64,000 nt of DNA from Streptomyces sp. NBC_00224 (GCF_041435195.1 NZ_CP108107.1:62001-126000), one strand, 5' to 3'. Positions 7,501 through 16,585 are shown, numbered from the stretch's first letter. Program-made: numbers and translations. Notes: generated by a model from the sequence alone, not told the origin.

Positions 7501-8187
7501 TCAGAGGCGGTGGAGCACGGGATCACCGAGGGCGACTTTGGGAGTTTTGAAGTCGGCCTGCCCGACCTCGATCGTGAGGATGGCGACGCCCGTGAGCTCC
7601 ACGGTCACCTTGGCCGGCCGATTGATCTGTGCGGTCACCGTCTTGAGGGTCTTGCCGCTCTCGTCACCGCTCTTGAACGTCACTGTGGCGGGATACGCCA
7701 GGCCGTCGTCGTCAAGACCGACGGTGGCGGTGAGGCTCTGGTAGCGCTCGTTGATGCTGTAGCCCACACTTTCGCCGTTGCCCGGCTCGGTGGTGACGGC
7801 ATTGGAGAAGCGCTTGCCACCCATCACCACAGGCCCGACCGCCCAGTTGACGTATGACCCACCGAGAGGCGCGATGTCGGTCAGCGGTACGTCTTTGGTC
7901 CCGTCGGCGCGTGGGCTCGGAGGCGAGCTCGTGGATCCGCTCGGGTCGGGAGCGGGGGAAGCTGTCACTGTCGCCGTTGCCGTGACAGTCGTCGTGGCCG
8001 TGACCGTGCGCGCGGTGGGTGGCGTCACGAACGAGGGGACTCCGAAGAATCCGAGCAGGAGCCCGGCGAGGCCGGTGAACGCGGTCACGAGCGCCGCGGT
8101 TTCGGCTCTTCGGCCGCTGCGTGGCGGCGTCGGTGGTGGTGACGGTGGGCGAGGGGGTAACCCCGGACCCGGCTGTCCCGTACTCAT
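7501..8187 (-). CDS. membrane-anchored protein with NPCBM/NEW2-like domain
   Basis: This 228-aa protein has a Pro-rich cytosolic N-terminus, one transmembrane helix at about residues 30-52 ('AALVTAFTGLAGLLLGFFG') and a Thr/Val/Ala-rich stalk. The extracytoplasmic domain of about 125 aa contains 'YSINERYQSLTATVGLDDDG', typical of NPCBM/NEW2 carbohydrate-binding beta-sandwiches. It probably sits on the cell surface and binds glycans. The ligand is unknown. Confidence 0.7.
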   Translation of the reverse strand: MSTGQPGPGLPPRPPSPPPTPPRSGRRAETAALVTAFTGLAGLLLGFFGVPSFVTPPTARTVTATTTVTATATVTASPAPDPSGSTSSPPSPRADGTKDVPLTDIAPLGGSYVNWAVGPVVMGGKRFSNAVTTEPGNGESVGYSINERYQSLTATVGLDDDGLAYPATVTFKSGDESGKTLKTVTAQINRPAKVTVELTGVAILTIEVGQADFKTPKVALGDPVLHRL

Positions 8188-8621
8188 CTCCGACTCCCCG
8201 TCTGTCGTCGTCCGTCGTTACACCTGTGGCCGTCGTTGCCGTATGCAGAACAGACAGATTCTTGCCAGAGAGGCCAACAGGCGGCAAGGGGACCCGGGTT
8301 GAGCCCTATCACGCCGTGATAGGCGACCCGGAGAGTGGAGCCGTCATTACCACTTCCGCCACGGCCCAAAAGAATTTCCCGTGGTCGTGTCACGTTCCTC
8401 CGCCCCCGCGTTTCACAGAAGCAGAGCCACGGAGAGGAGCGGCTCGCCTCTCCGGAACGGCAGGGGCACGAAAGCGAGTTCTGGAGCGAAGCGTCGTGGC
8501 GAAGCCCATCCCGGAAGGTCCGACACGGCGGGCACCACCAGCTCCGTGGCGATGGACGCCCGGTCGGGGCAACCGGATCGATCTTTTCTCGTCCGCGGTC
8601 GCTCGCAGGTAGCGTCGTGGC
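8188..8621 (+). pseudogene. 434-bp gap holding decayed copy of the promoter and 5' end of the NmrA-like gene
   Basis: From about 8301 to 8513 the sequence closely follows 51397-51570. Shared elements are an ATCACGCCGTGATAGG palindrome, GTCGTGTCACGTTCC, CCGCGTTTCACAGAAGCAGA, GAGTTCTGGAGCGAAG, and a start context GTG GCG AAG CCC ATC (GTG at 8496) equal to MAKPI of the intact gene. After about six codons the similarity is lost and no NAD-binding motif follows. It appears to be a truncated duplication that kept the regulatory region. The rest of the gap shows nothing. Confidence 0.65.
8305..8323. promoter_or_regulatory. 19-bp palindromic operator candidate (leader relic copy)
   Basis: CCTATCACGCCGTGATAGG is a perfect palindrome around a central C. 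A slightly degenerate copy (ATCACGCCGTGAT core) is at 51401-51413 upstream of the intact NmrA-like gene. It looks like the site of a dimeric repressor. The regulator is not identified. Confidence 0.5.
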
Positions 8622-9146
8622 ATGAGCGCACACCGACCATCCGCCGAAGAGCCCTGGCAGGGCTGGGGTCCGAGCGGGGCGGCGCGGGCCGCGTACGGCG
8701 AGGGTCTGGGGCGCGTGGTCGAACTCGTCCCCGCGCTGGTGTACCGGTACGCGATGGACCGTGCCGCTCTGACGGCCGCCCATGCCAGCGGGCTGCCCGA
8801 GGCGGTGCGGAGCGAGGCGTTCGGCGTGGCGCTGGAGTGCCGGGACGACCTGCTGGAGAGCGGGGTCGTCCTGGACGTCCTCGCTCTGTGCCAGGTGCCG
8901 GGTGGGTATTTGCCCCGGCCGTACCGGGAAGTGCCCGGTGGGCCGCCCGCCGGGGACGAGCTCCGTACCGACTCCTCCGACCTCGCCGACGAGTTGGTGC
9001 GTTACGACCACCGGTACGGCACCAGTGTCACCGGCGCGCTGCCGTCGGCGCTCGGGGACGGGTGCCAGGACGCCGAACGCGACGCCGTACGCGCCTACTT
9101 GCGCCGTGAGTGGTTCGCCGCGGAGCACGGCCGGTCGGCCGGCTGA
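8622..9146 (+). CDS. hypothetical protein
   Basis: This is a 174-aa acidic, mostly helical protein with no signal peptide or membrane segment. It contains 'LVPALVYRYAMDRAALTAAH' and 'YRREWFAAEHG'-like helical stretches and has no recognised motif. Codon use is normal for the window. The ATG has only a weak upstream purine run. It follows the relic of the NmrA leader. Confidence 0.55.
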   Translation: MSAHRPSAEEPWQGWGPSGAARAAYGEGLGRVVELVPALVYRYAMDRAALTAAHASGLPEAVRSEAFGVALECRDDLLESGVVLDVLALCQVPGGYLPRPYREVPGGPPAGDELRTDSSDLADELVRYDHRYGTSVTGALPSALGDGCQDAERDAVRAYLRREWFAAEHGRSAG

Positions 9147-9263
9147 ACATACCCCTTAGGGCGGACGTCCGGCCCCGGTCGTCCGGCGTTGACTCAATTC
9201 CGCACCTGACGAGCGGTTGCTCCCGCTTGTTCCCCACGTATCCGGGCGGAGTAGGTCGGCGCT

Positions 9264-10556
9264 ATGAGGCATCGAAGGAAGATCAATCGTACGTTCGCGG
9301 GAGCCTTCGTGGCGCTGGCCGTCGGCGGCGGTACGGCGGCGGTGCTCGGTGCCGCCTACGCGGATTCGCCGCTGATCATAGGTGGGCAGCCCGCGGCGGA
9401 AACGTATGCGTTCATGGGGTCGCTTCAAGTGAACGGGCAACATGACTGCGGTGCCACCCTCATCGGCTCGAAGGTCATGGTGACGGCGAAGCACTGCGTC
9501 ATGGGGCAGAACGCGGCATCCATGACGGTGCGTATCGGATCGAACGACCGCGCCGCCGGTGGCACCGTGGCCCGAGTCGCCAGGGTGGTGCCCTTCGACA
9601 CCTCGCAGAACCTGCCGGGCCAGGACATCGCGCTGCTCGTCCTGGCCGACGACGTACCGAACACGCCCGCCGAGATCGCCTCGGCGCCGCCGAAGGCGGA
9701 CGCGGAGCTGCGATTGATCGGGTGGGGCCAGGACAAGTGCCCCGTCAAGGGCTGCCAGCCCGAACCGCCGCGTCAGCTGAAGATGCTGAACACCGCCGTC
9801 AAATCCGGCAGTTCGTGCGGGAGCACCTTCGTGGCGGGCAAGGAACTGTGCGTCGGCGGGACGGCGAGCGACACCGCGTGCTTCGGCGATTCGGGAGGTC
9901 CCGCGCTCGTCAAGAATGCCGATAAGTGGCAATTGGTGGGTGCTACGAGCAGGGGTACGGGGAGCGGGCCCCAGGGCGAATCCCGCTGCGACACCGGTAA
10001 CGCGATCTACACGGACGTCTCGGCCTTCCGGGACTGGGTGAAGCAGAACTCCTCGGGCGGGCCCGCGCGGGGCGCGGAGCCCGGCGGCGCCGGCGGCGGG
10101 CCCGGACTTCCCGGCGGGATGCCCGGCGGGATGCCTCGTGGAATGCCTCACGGGATGCCTGGTGGGATGCCCGGAGGCGCGACGGGTGGTGCCGGTATGC
10201 CGGGGTTCCCCGGCCGTGGGCCTGGTGGGCCTGGTGGGCCCGGGGGGCCCGGGGGGATGCCGGGCGGTGGCGGTGGTGGTGGCGGTATACCAGGGGGTGG
10301 CGGTGGCGGCATGCCGGGCCTGCCTGGTCTGCCCGGCCTGCCGGGCCTGCCTGGCGGTACCGGGGGTATGCCCGAGATGCCTGGCATGCCGGGCCCGGGT
10401 GGCCCTGGAGGCTGGCCGGGCATGCCGGGCTTCCCCGGTCTCCCCGGTCTCCCCGGTGGTCCCGGCGGTCCCGACGGCTTCCCCGGCTTCCCCGGCGGTG
10501 GCCCCGAGGGGATGCCGGGGATGCCGGGGATGCCGGACATGCCGCCGTTCGTCTGA
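9264..10556 (+). CDS. secreted trypsin-like serine protease with collagen-like Gly-rich tail
   Basis: This 430-aa protein has a signal peptide (about residues 1-34, ending AAYA|DSP) and then an S1 domain. The activation-site-like 'IIGGQPA' is followed by catalytic His77 ('TAKHC'), Asp121 ('GQDIALL') and Ser210 ('GDSGGP'). From about residue 270 to the end it is a low-complexity tail of GXY-like triplets rich in Gly, Pro and Met ('[11 protein letters not shown]'). S1 proteases of this family normally end near residue 260-270, so the tail is an addition, perhaps a rod or surface-retention segment. GGAGTAGG lies upstream of the start. Confidence 0.88.
   Translation: MRHRRKINRTFAGAFVALAVGGGTAAVLGAAYADSPLIIGGQPAAETYAFMGSLQVNGQHDCGATLIGSKVMVTAKHCVMGQNAASMTVRIGSNDRAAGGTVARVARVVPFDTSQNLPGQDIALLVLADDVPNTPAEIASAPPKADAELRLIGWGQDKCPVKGCQPEPPRQLKMLNTAVKSGSSCGSTFVAGKELCVGGTASDTACFGDSGGPALVKNADKWQLVGATSRGTGSGPQGESRCDTGNAIYTDVSAFRDWVKQNSSGGPARGAEPGGAGGGPGLPGGMPGGMPRGMPHGMPGGMPGGATGGAGMPGFPGRGPGGPGGPGGPGGMPGGGGGGGGIPGGGGGGMPGLPGLPGLPGLPGGTGGMPEMPGMPGPGGPGGWPGMPGFPGLPGLPGGPGGPDGFPGFPGGGPEGMPGMPGMPDMPPFV
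10081..10553 (+). repeat. Gly/Pro/Met-rich collagen-like coding repeat
   Basis: Imperfect 9-12 bp units encode GMP, GLP, GFP and GGP triplets in the protease tail. The same pattern gives long Pro-rich shadow frames on the other strand, which I do not count as genes. Confidence 0.75.
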
Positions 10557-10757
10557 CCACCCCTCATCCTCCCCTGATGAACCGGCCGGCCGCCCCGGAG
10601 AGATCTGTCAGTAGCGGACAAATCGCCGCTTTCCGGTTTCGTGGTTGTCTAGGCTCCCCACGTGGCAGATCTCGTGGCGGCCAAGAAACGCGGGTGTATT
10701 TCCGAGGCGGCCGCTGCGCGGCCGCACCACCCCCTCGCTCTGCGGGGTGTGTAACGG

Positions 10758-12164
10758 GTGTCCGGCCTGGAGTCGACGGTATCCACGGTGTCCCGGGGAG
10801 AGCGGCAGTCCGAGCCGGTCGAGCCGGTCGAGCCGGAAACGCCCGGCGCCGACACCCGGCGGACCGAGGAACCCGGTCCCCTCACGGGGCTGGCTCCACG
10901 GCCGAAGCTACGCAGCTTCATCTATGACCTGATGCTGGCGGCGGTAGCCACCGCCTACGCACTCCTCGCCCCACTCTCCCTCGCCCTGTTTCCCGCCATG
11001 CCCGCCGATCCCGGGGTGCCGTTCGCCCAGCCCTCGCCACTGGCCGTATCGGTGTCGGTGTACGCGTCGCTCGCGGCCTCGCTCTCGGTGCTCCTGCGCC
11101 GCCGCCTGCCACTCGTTCCCGCCGTGCTGGCCGTCGTGTCCTTGTCGGTGCACGGCGTGAGGGAGCTGTACCCGGTCGCGCTGTACACGCTCGTCGTGCA
11201 AGGGCGACACCGCTGGGCCGTGTTCGTCGGCCTCGCCGGTGCCGCGATTCCGATCGCCTTGACGGTGGCCTTCCCTCCGCCCCCACCCCCGCCGGGGCTG
11301 CCCGCGCCTCCACCCATCGCACTGTTCAATGAATACGTCCTGGGCCACCTCGCTCCCCTGGTCGCCGCCCCGGTACTGATCGGAGCGTCGGTCCGTACGT
11401 ACCGCCTGTACATCGAGCTCGCGCGCGACCGCGCCCGCCGCCTCGAACGCGAGCAGGAGTTGACGGCGCTCAACGCCCGGCTGGAGGAGCGCACCCGGAT
11501 CGCCCGCGACCTGCACGACGTGGTCGCCCACTACGTCGGCCTGTCGGTCATCCAGGCCGGGGCCCTGGAAATCCGCTCCACGGACGGACCCGTGACGGAC
11601 ACCGCCCGCCTCATCGGCGACCTCGGCCGCCGGGCCATGTCCGAACTCAGGGATCTGCTCGACGTGCTGCGCTCCGACGCCGACCCGGCGGCGCAGGGGT
11701 CCGTGTCGGACGAGGAGACCACCGGTATCTGGCGGGGCAAAGTGCAGGACCTGGTGGTCCGTACGCAGCAGGCCGGTGCCTCCGTGTCGTGGGAGATGAG
11801 CGGCGAAGTCACGCAGAGCGGCGCGGACACGAACGACATCGCCTACCGGGTCGTCCAGGAGGGACTGTCGAACGCCCTGCGGCACGCACCCGGTGCCCCG
11901 ATCCATTTCACTGTCGCCGCGAGCCCGCGCGAACTGCACGTCCGCGTACGCAACGGGGCGCCCACGGCCGCGAGTCCACCGGGAGGACGCCCGCCCAGCG
12001 GCGGTTACGGCCTGGTCGGCATGCGCGAGCGCATCGCGGGGATGGGCGGCTCGCTGGTGACCCTCCCGACCTCCGACGCGGGCTTCCTCCTGGAGGCGAC
12101 CATCCCCACGGCAGGCACCACGGCAGGCACCAAGACAGGCTCGACGACAGGGAACACCCCATGA
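10758..12164 (+). CDS. sensor histidine kinase (HisKA_3/NarL type)
   Basis: This 468-aa protein has about four to six hydrophobic segments between residues 55 and 205. A coiled linker follows, then the dimerisation/phosphoacceptor helix 'RTRIARDLHDVVAHYVG' with His253. The HATPase domain ends with the G-box 'GYGLVGMRERIAGMGG'. The GTG start is inferred. It overlaps the response-regulator ATG by four bases. The signal is unknown; the position between secreted-protein genes suggests an envelope cue, which is only an inference. Confidence 0.9.
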   Translation: MSGLESTVSTVSRGERQSEPVEPVEPETPGADTRRTEEPGPLTGLAPRPKLRSFIYDLMLAAVATAYALLAPLSLALFPAMPADPGVPFAQPSPLAVSVSVYASLAASLSVLLRRRLPLVPAVLAVVSLSVHGVRELYPVALYTLVVQGRHRWAVFVGLAGAAIPIALTVAFPPPPPPPGLPAPPPIALFNEYVLGHLAPLVAAPVLIGASVRTYRLYIELARDRARRLEREQELTALNARLEERTRIARDLHDVVAHYVGLSVIQAGALEIRSTDGPVTDTARLIGDLGRRAMSELRDLLDVLRSDADPAAQGSVSDEETTGIWRGKVQDLVVRTQQAGASVSWEMSGEVTQSGADTNDIAYRVVQEGLSNALRHAPGAPIHFTVAASPRELHVRVRNGAPTAASPPGGRPPSGGYGLVGMRERIAGMGGSLVTLPTSDAGFLLEATIPTAGTTAGTKTGSTTGNTP

Positions 12165-12814
12165 TCCGCGTCCTGCTCGTCGACGACGAGACCCTTGTGC
12201 GGCAGGGCATCCGGCTGATCCTGGAGGCCGCCGGCGACATCGTCGTCGTCGGCGAGGCGAGCGACGGCTCGCAGGTCGTGGACGCCGTCCGCACGCACCG
12301 GCCCGACATCGTCCTCGTCGACATCAACATGCCCCGCGTCGACGGCCTCGCCGCCACGCGTGAGCTGCTCAGCGGCTCGTTCCGCCCGCGCGTGGTCGTC
12401 CTCACCGCGCACGCGCTCGACGAGCACCTCTACGCGGCGCTCGACGCCGGGGCGGACGGGTTCATCGTCAAGGACGTCTCGCCCCACGACCTGATCGCCG
12501 CCGTCCGGACCGTGCAGACGGGAGACGCGCTCATCTCGCCGTCGATGACCCGCCGCCTCATCGACCGGTACGCCTGCTCCACCGCGGTACGTGCCAACCG
12601 CGCCCAGGAACAGCTGGACCGGCTCTCCGCCCGGCAGCGCGGCACGCTGGCCCTGCTCGCCCGCGGTCTGTCGAACGCGCAGATCGGCGTCGAGCTCGGT
12701 ATCACCGAGTCCCGCGTCAAGGCCCAGGTCAGCGAGCTCCTGGGCGCGCTCGGTGTGGCGAACAGAGTGCAGGCGGCCACGCTCGCCTGTACCGCCGGGC
12801 TGCTCGACTCATGA
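12161..12814 (+). CDS. LuxR/NarL-family response regulator
   Basis: This 217-aa protein has a receiver domain with the acidic pair in 'LLVDDE', phosphoacceptor Asp54 ('VLVDINMP'), Thr in 'VVLTAHA' and Lys in 'FIVKD'. The C-terminal LuxR-type HTH is 'LSARQRGTLALLARGLSNAQ'. Translation is coupled to the upstream kinase (ATGA). A DUF1996/redox operon begins 220 bases downstream on the same strand and may be a target, but nothing in the sequence proves it. Confidence 0.9.
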   Translation: MIRVLLVDDETLVRQGIRLILEAAGDIVVVGEASDGSQVVDAVRTHRPDIVLVDINMPRVDGLAATRELLSGSFRPRVVVLTAHALDEHLYAALDAGADGFIVKDVSPHDLIAAVRTVQTGDALISPSMTRRLIDRYACSTAVRANRAQEQLDRLSARQRGTLALLARGLSNAQIGVELGITESRVKAQVSELLGALGVANRVQAATLACTAGLLDS

Positions 12815-13036
12815 GTCCGGCACGTGAACTCGGCCGGTGGGTGCGGCTCGTGAGCCTACATACCCCTTGGCAATCCGAAACAACCGGACGAGTTCTTTAT
12901 CCAATCCGAACGGACCGCTGGTCCCTGCATGTCCATGCTTTATTGTCGTCCTTGTCCTGAGCGTGTCGCTGATTTTCGGGAACGTGCTACGGGTAGGTGC
13001 GTCGAGTGCGAATCGCCACAGATTTAGGAGAGCGAC

Positions 13037-14494
13037 ATGCGGCGTGGTCGTCGATATCGAAATCGAAATCGGTCTCAGCGTGGGAAGTTGATTCCCTTCC
13101 TCGCCGTGGTGGCGCTCGCGGGTACGGCGGCCGTCGCCGCCGTATCGAACTACACAGGCGGTTCGCCCGGCCTCGTTGCGAGCGCCAGCACTGTTCAGTG
13201 CCCGGACCTCACCGACAGTCTCAGCCAGGTGTCCGATGCGGACAAGCAGATGGTCGACGAGAGTGTCGCCCTCCTCGATGTGCAGGTCAGCGGCGCCTAC
13301 GACCGTCTCCAGCAGACTCCGGTCGCCAAGCGGGACGCTCTGGTGAACGACCTATGGGTACAGCGCATGCCGATCCTCACGCGGATCTCCGGCGCCCTGG
13401 CGCGGTCGTCCTCGGCCCCCATGGACCCGAGGCAGATGGCTTCCTGCAAGGTCGTCACGGCATCGAGCGAGGCCGACAGCATCGTTTCTCTGCGGGGGCG
13501 CGGAAAGGGTAAGGGCAAGGGGAAGGCCAAGGACAACGGCAACGGCAACGGGAATGAGAATGGGGGCGGGGACGGGGGTGCGGACGAGGACAACGTCGGA
13601 CAGGGGCAGGGTCTCTCCCGCAAGGATTTCGCGGACATCACCCAGGTCCGCCCCAATGCCGGGGGCAAAGGGAATGGGAAAAACGCATCCGGGGGCGGCC
13701 AGTTCACCTCCAAGTGCGGCCGCAACGAAAACGGTCACTCGAACCCCGACAACGTCATCGTGGCGCCTGGTGTGAGCAACGGTGCGCACCATATGCACGA
13801 CTATGTGGGCAACCTCGACACCAGCGCGTTCTCCACGAACGACAGCCTCTCCGGCGCGGGCACGACCTGCAGCAACGGGGATAAATCGGCGTACTACTGG
13901 CCGGTCCTGCGCCTGCTGGACGGCTCGCGCGAGCGCGACGCGAAGGCACCGGGCGGTGGTCAGGACAAGAACGTCGGAAAGATCCTGCAGCCCGCCGACG
14001 TGAAGCTCACCATGGACGGGAACGCCGTCGACAACGTGACGGAGATGCCGCCCTTCATGCGCGTCATCACGGGGGACGCCAAGGCGTTCACGGACGGCGT
14101 CAAGAACGCCAACGCCTCGTGGAGTTGCACCGGGTTCGAGGACCGCCAGCTCAAGGACAAGTACCCGATCTGCCCGCAGGGCAGCCGTGTCGTGCGGAAC
14201 CTTGAATTTCCGAGCTGCTGGGACGGCAAGAACGCCGACAGTGCCAACCACCGTACGCACGTCGTGTTCCCGAAGGGCGACGGGTCGTGCCCGAAGCAGT
14301 TCGTGGCCGTCCCCAAGCTCACCATGGTGCTCGCCTACGACGTTCCCAAGAACGCGTTCTTCGCGATCGACAGCTTCCCGGAGCAGGTGCACAAGCCGGT
14401 CACCGATCACGGGGACTTCATCAATGTGATGCCTCAGAAGTTGATGCGCCGGGCCGTGAACTGCATCAACAGCGGCCGCCAGTGCGAGAACTGA
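13037..14494 (+). CDS. secreted DUF1996-domain protein, first gene of redox operon
   Basis: This 485-aa protein has an N-terminal signal anchor (about residues 16-38, 'LIPFLAVVALAGTAAVAA'). A low-complexity basic/Gly/Asn linker ('GKGKGKGKAKDNGNGNGNEN') is at about 155-180. A DUF1996 domain occupies about 225-480, with 'VSNGAHHMHDYVGN' and 'FPSCWDGKNADSANHRTHVV', the His- and Cys-containing motifs of that family. The function of DUF1996 is unknown; it is common in fungal and actinobacterial secreted proteins. AGGAGAGCGAC precedes the ATG, and only 38 bases separate it from the lipoprotein gene. Confidence 0.85.
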   Translation: MRRGRRYRNRNRSQRGKLIPFLAVVALAGTAAVAAVSNYTGGSPGLVASASTVQCPDLTDSLSQVSDADKQMVDESVALLDVQVSGAYDRLQQTPVAKRDALVNDLWVQRMPILTRISGALARSSSAPMDPRQMASCKVVTASSEADSIVSLRGRGKGKGKGKAKDNGNGNGNENGGGDGGADEDNVGQGQGLSRKDFADITQVRPNAGGKGNGKNASGGGQFTSKCGRNENGHSNPDNVIVAPGVSNGAHHMHDYVGNLDTSAFSTNDSLSGAGTTCSNGDKSAYYWPVLRLLDGSRERDAKAPGGGQDKNVGKILQPADVKLTMDGNAVDNVTEMPPFMRVITGDAKAFTDGVKNANASWSCTGFEDRQLKDKYPICPQGSRVVRNLEFPSCWDGKNADSANHRTHVVFPKGDGSCPKQFVAVPKLTMVLAYDVPKNAFFAIDSFPEQVHKPVTDHGDFINVMPQKLMRRAVNCINSGRQCEN

Positions 14495-14532
14495 GGCGGC
14501 GGCAGCCGTGCCGCCGAAACGAAAGGGCAGTG

Positions 14533-15660
14533 ATGTTGAGGAAACGCCATCTCCGCGCGGTCGTCACCGGGGCGGTCTCAGCCGTCCTCCTCTTCACGGC
14601 GGGCTGTGGCACCAAGGACCCCGACCCGCCGCCGCCCTCGACCGTTCCCAACGCCGGGTCCGGGGGAGCCCTGCCCCCCCTGCCGCCGCCCCCCGGAGGC
14701 GGCGGGCCCTCCACCTCTCCCGGCGGCGCGCCGCTCGGTGGCGGCCCGGGCTCGGGAGCCGGGCAACTGGGCGTACGCCAGGACGCGGCCCTGGGACCGA
14801 TAGTGATGGACAGCCAGGGCAACACTCTCTACCGGTTCGACAACGACACGCCCCAGCCCCCCAAGTCGAGCTGCGACGGCGCCTGCGCACAGACGTGGCC
14901 CCCGGTGCCCGCCGACGGTGTGTCCGGCGGGGCCGGCATCAAGGCCGCCGACCTCGGTTCGGTCCAGCGCGCCGACGGGACCCGCCAGGCGACTCTGGCG
15001 GGCTGGCCGCTGTACCGCTACTCACAGGACGCGCGCCCCGGTGACACCAAGGGCCAGGGGGTCAAGAACACCTGGTTCGCGTCCACGCCCGAGGGGAAGC
15101 GCGCTCCCGGCGGAGGGGCCGGCGGAGGGGCCGGCGGCCAGGGGAAGGGCAAGCAGCCGCAGGGCTCCGGCGGCATGGGGGACATGGGGGGAATGGGAGG
15201 CTCGGGAGGAATGGGAGGCTCGGGAGGCGGACGGGGCGGCGGAGGAGGTACGGGTTCCGCCGATCAGAACCGCCAGGGCGGCGGTTCGTCCCGGGACGGG
15301 CGCGGACGCGGCGACAACGGACTGACCGTCATCGTCCAGCCGGTCCTCGGGGAGATCATCGTGGACTCGTCCGGGCGGACGCTGTACCGCAACGGCGGCG
15401 GCAGGCGGCAGACGACCTGCCGGGGCGGCTGTCTCGGGAACTGGACGCCGGCCCGCGCCGTGGACATTTCGCTCGTCAGCGGCATCGACGTCAAGCTGAT
15501 CAGCAGCGTGCAGCGCTCCGACGGGATCGCCCAACTCGTGATCAACGGAGAGCCCATGTTCACCTTCAACGGGGACAGGCGGATCAGGGACGTCAACGGA
15601 CAGGGCCTCCACAACTGTTGGTCAGCGGTCGGGCGGGGTGGCGGCAGCGTGGGCAAATAG
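14533..15660 (+). CDS. lipoprotein with two Yx(FWY)xxD (PF03640-type) repeats
   Basis: This 375-aa protein has the lipobox 'LLFTAGC' with Cys at about residue 24, so it should be lipid-anchored outside the membrane. After a Pro/Gly linker, a first PF03640/COG4315 unit pair shows 'LYRFDND', 'CDGACAQTWPP' and 'LYRYSQD'. A Gly/Met linker follows, then a second, partly degenerate unit ('TLYRNGGGRR', 'CRGGCLGNWTP', 'MFTFNGD'). Each half has paired Cys and a Trp. The family's role is unknown. Here it sits between DUF1996 and membrane redox genes, suggesting an extracytoplasmic electron-transfer or metal-related part. Confidence 0.85.
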   Translation: MLRKRHLRAVVTGAVSAVLLFTAGCGTKDPDPPPPSTVPNAGSGGALPPLPPPPGGGGPSTSPGGAPLGGGPGSGAGQLGVRQDAALGPIVMDSQGNTLYRFDNDTPQPPKSSCDGACAQTWPPVPADGVSGGAGIKAADLGSVQRADGTRQATLAGWPLYRYSQDARPGDTKGQGVKNTWFASTPEGKRAPGGGAGGGAGGQGKGKQPQGSGGMGDMGGMGGSGGMGGSGGGRGGGGGTGSADQNRQGGGSSRDGRGRGDNGLTVIVQPVLGEIIVDSSGRTLYRNGGGRRQTTCRGGCLGNWTPARAVDISLVSGIDVKLISSVQRSDGIAQLVINGEPMFTFNGDRRIRDVNGQGLHNCWSAVGRGGGSVGK

Positions 15661-15687
15661 GGCGCACGGCGACGGAGGCGGCACACG

Positions 15688-16479
15688 GTGAAACGTCTGG
15701 TTGTCCTGGTCGCCTGTCTGGCGGCGGCACTCGGTTCGGTCGGCCTCGCGGTCCGTGAGGGTCTCGTGGGCGAAGAGCAGGAACATCCCCTGGGAAGCGC
15801 GGAGATCGCCGCTGCCATCGGCTGCACGCTGGATACGGCGGTGGATGCCCAGGAGCTGCGCGAAGCGGCCTGCGAGGCCAAGGGGAACCATTACTGGGTG
15901 ATGAGCTTTTCCTCCGCTGGAGGGGAAAAGGTCTGGCTCGACGAAGCGAAGGCGTACGGCGGTACCTACCTGGTGGGGCCGCGGTGGGTCGTCGTCTCCC
16001 AGCCCGAGGGCGCGGCGGAGGCTCTGAAGGCAGAGCTCGGCGGTGAGTTGCAGAAGGGGAGCACCCACCACGGCTCGGGCGACTCGGACCCGCACGGCAC
16101 CGCCACCCCCGCCAGCCCGCACGGCACCGCCACCCCGGCCAGCCCGCACGGCACCGCCACCCCGGCCAGCCCGCACGGCACCGCCACCCATGCCAGCCCG
16201 CACGGCACCGCCACCCCCGCCAGCCCGCACGGCACCGCCACCCCGGCCAACCCGCACGGCACCGCCACCCCCGCCAACCCGCACGGGACCGCCACCCCGG
16301 CCAACCCCCACGCCACCACCACCCATGCCAGCCCGCACGGGACCGCGACCCCCGCCAACCCGCACGGCACCGCATCCCACCCGGACCCCCACGGCACCGC
16401 ACCCCACCCGGACCCGCACGGGACCGCATCCCATGCCGCCCCCGACGGGACCGCACACGAGGGAGCGTCGGCCGGCTGA
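15688..16479 (+). CDS. secreted protein with 14 His-containing 9-aa repeats
   Basis: This 263-aa protein has a signal peptide (about residues 1-22, 'LVVLVACLAAALGSVGLAV') and a small domain of about 100 aa with two Cys ('AIGCTL', 'EAACEAKGNHYW'). Then 14 tandem nonapeptides of the pattern SPHGTATPA follow, nearly every one with a His. Such a His-rich tail could bind metal or haem; this is inference. It begins 27 bases after the lipoprotein and 107 bases before the cytochrome gene, within a likely operon. Confidence 0.8.
   Translation: MKRLVVLVACLAAALGSVGLAVREGLVGEEQEHPLGSAEIAAAIGCTLDTAVDAQELREAACEAKGNHYWVMSFSSAGGEKVWLDEAKAYGGTYLVGPRWVVVSQPEGAAEALKAELGGELQKGSTHHGSGDSDPHGTATPASPHGTATPASPHGTATPASPHGTATHASPHGTATPASPHGTATPANPHGTATPANPHGTATPANPHATTTHASPHGTATPANPHGTASHPDPHGTAPHPDPHGTASHAAPDGTAHEGASAG
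16087..16464 (+). repeat. 14 x 27-bp tandem coding repeat
   Basis: Fourteen 27-bp units encode (S/N/D)PHGTATPA. Units 1-8 and 10 are nearly identical, and the last three drift to ASHP/APHP. It is fully in frame, so unit-number changes would not break the gene. Confidence 0.9.
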
Positions 16480-16585
16480 CGAGCCGCCCGCCTCGATCCC
16501 CTCGCCTCCCCCCGACACACGACCGTCCTGTGCGGGCAGCCCCCTGCCGGGCACCGCACCCGCATGATCCGAAGGACCAAGCCCT

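Noticed and set aside
10148..10621. Pro-rich 157-codon frame opposite the collagen-like tail
   Set aside because: The complement of Gly codons gives Pro codons; this is a mirror of the repeat and not a gene.
9147..12868. ACATACCCCTT found upstream of both the protease (9147) and the DUF1996 gene (12858)
   Set aside because: An 11-base match is expected many times by chance in 64 kb, and the distances to the genes differ.
16087..16464. 27-bp tandem repeats as a possible CRISPR array
   Set aside because: Units are contiguous with no spacers, keep reading frame and encode a protein repeat.
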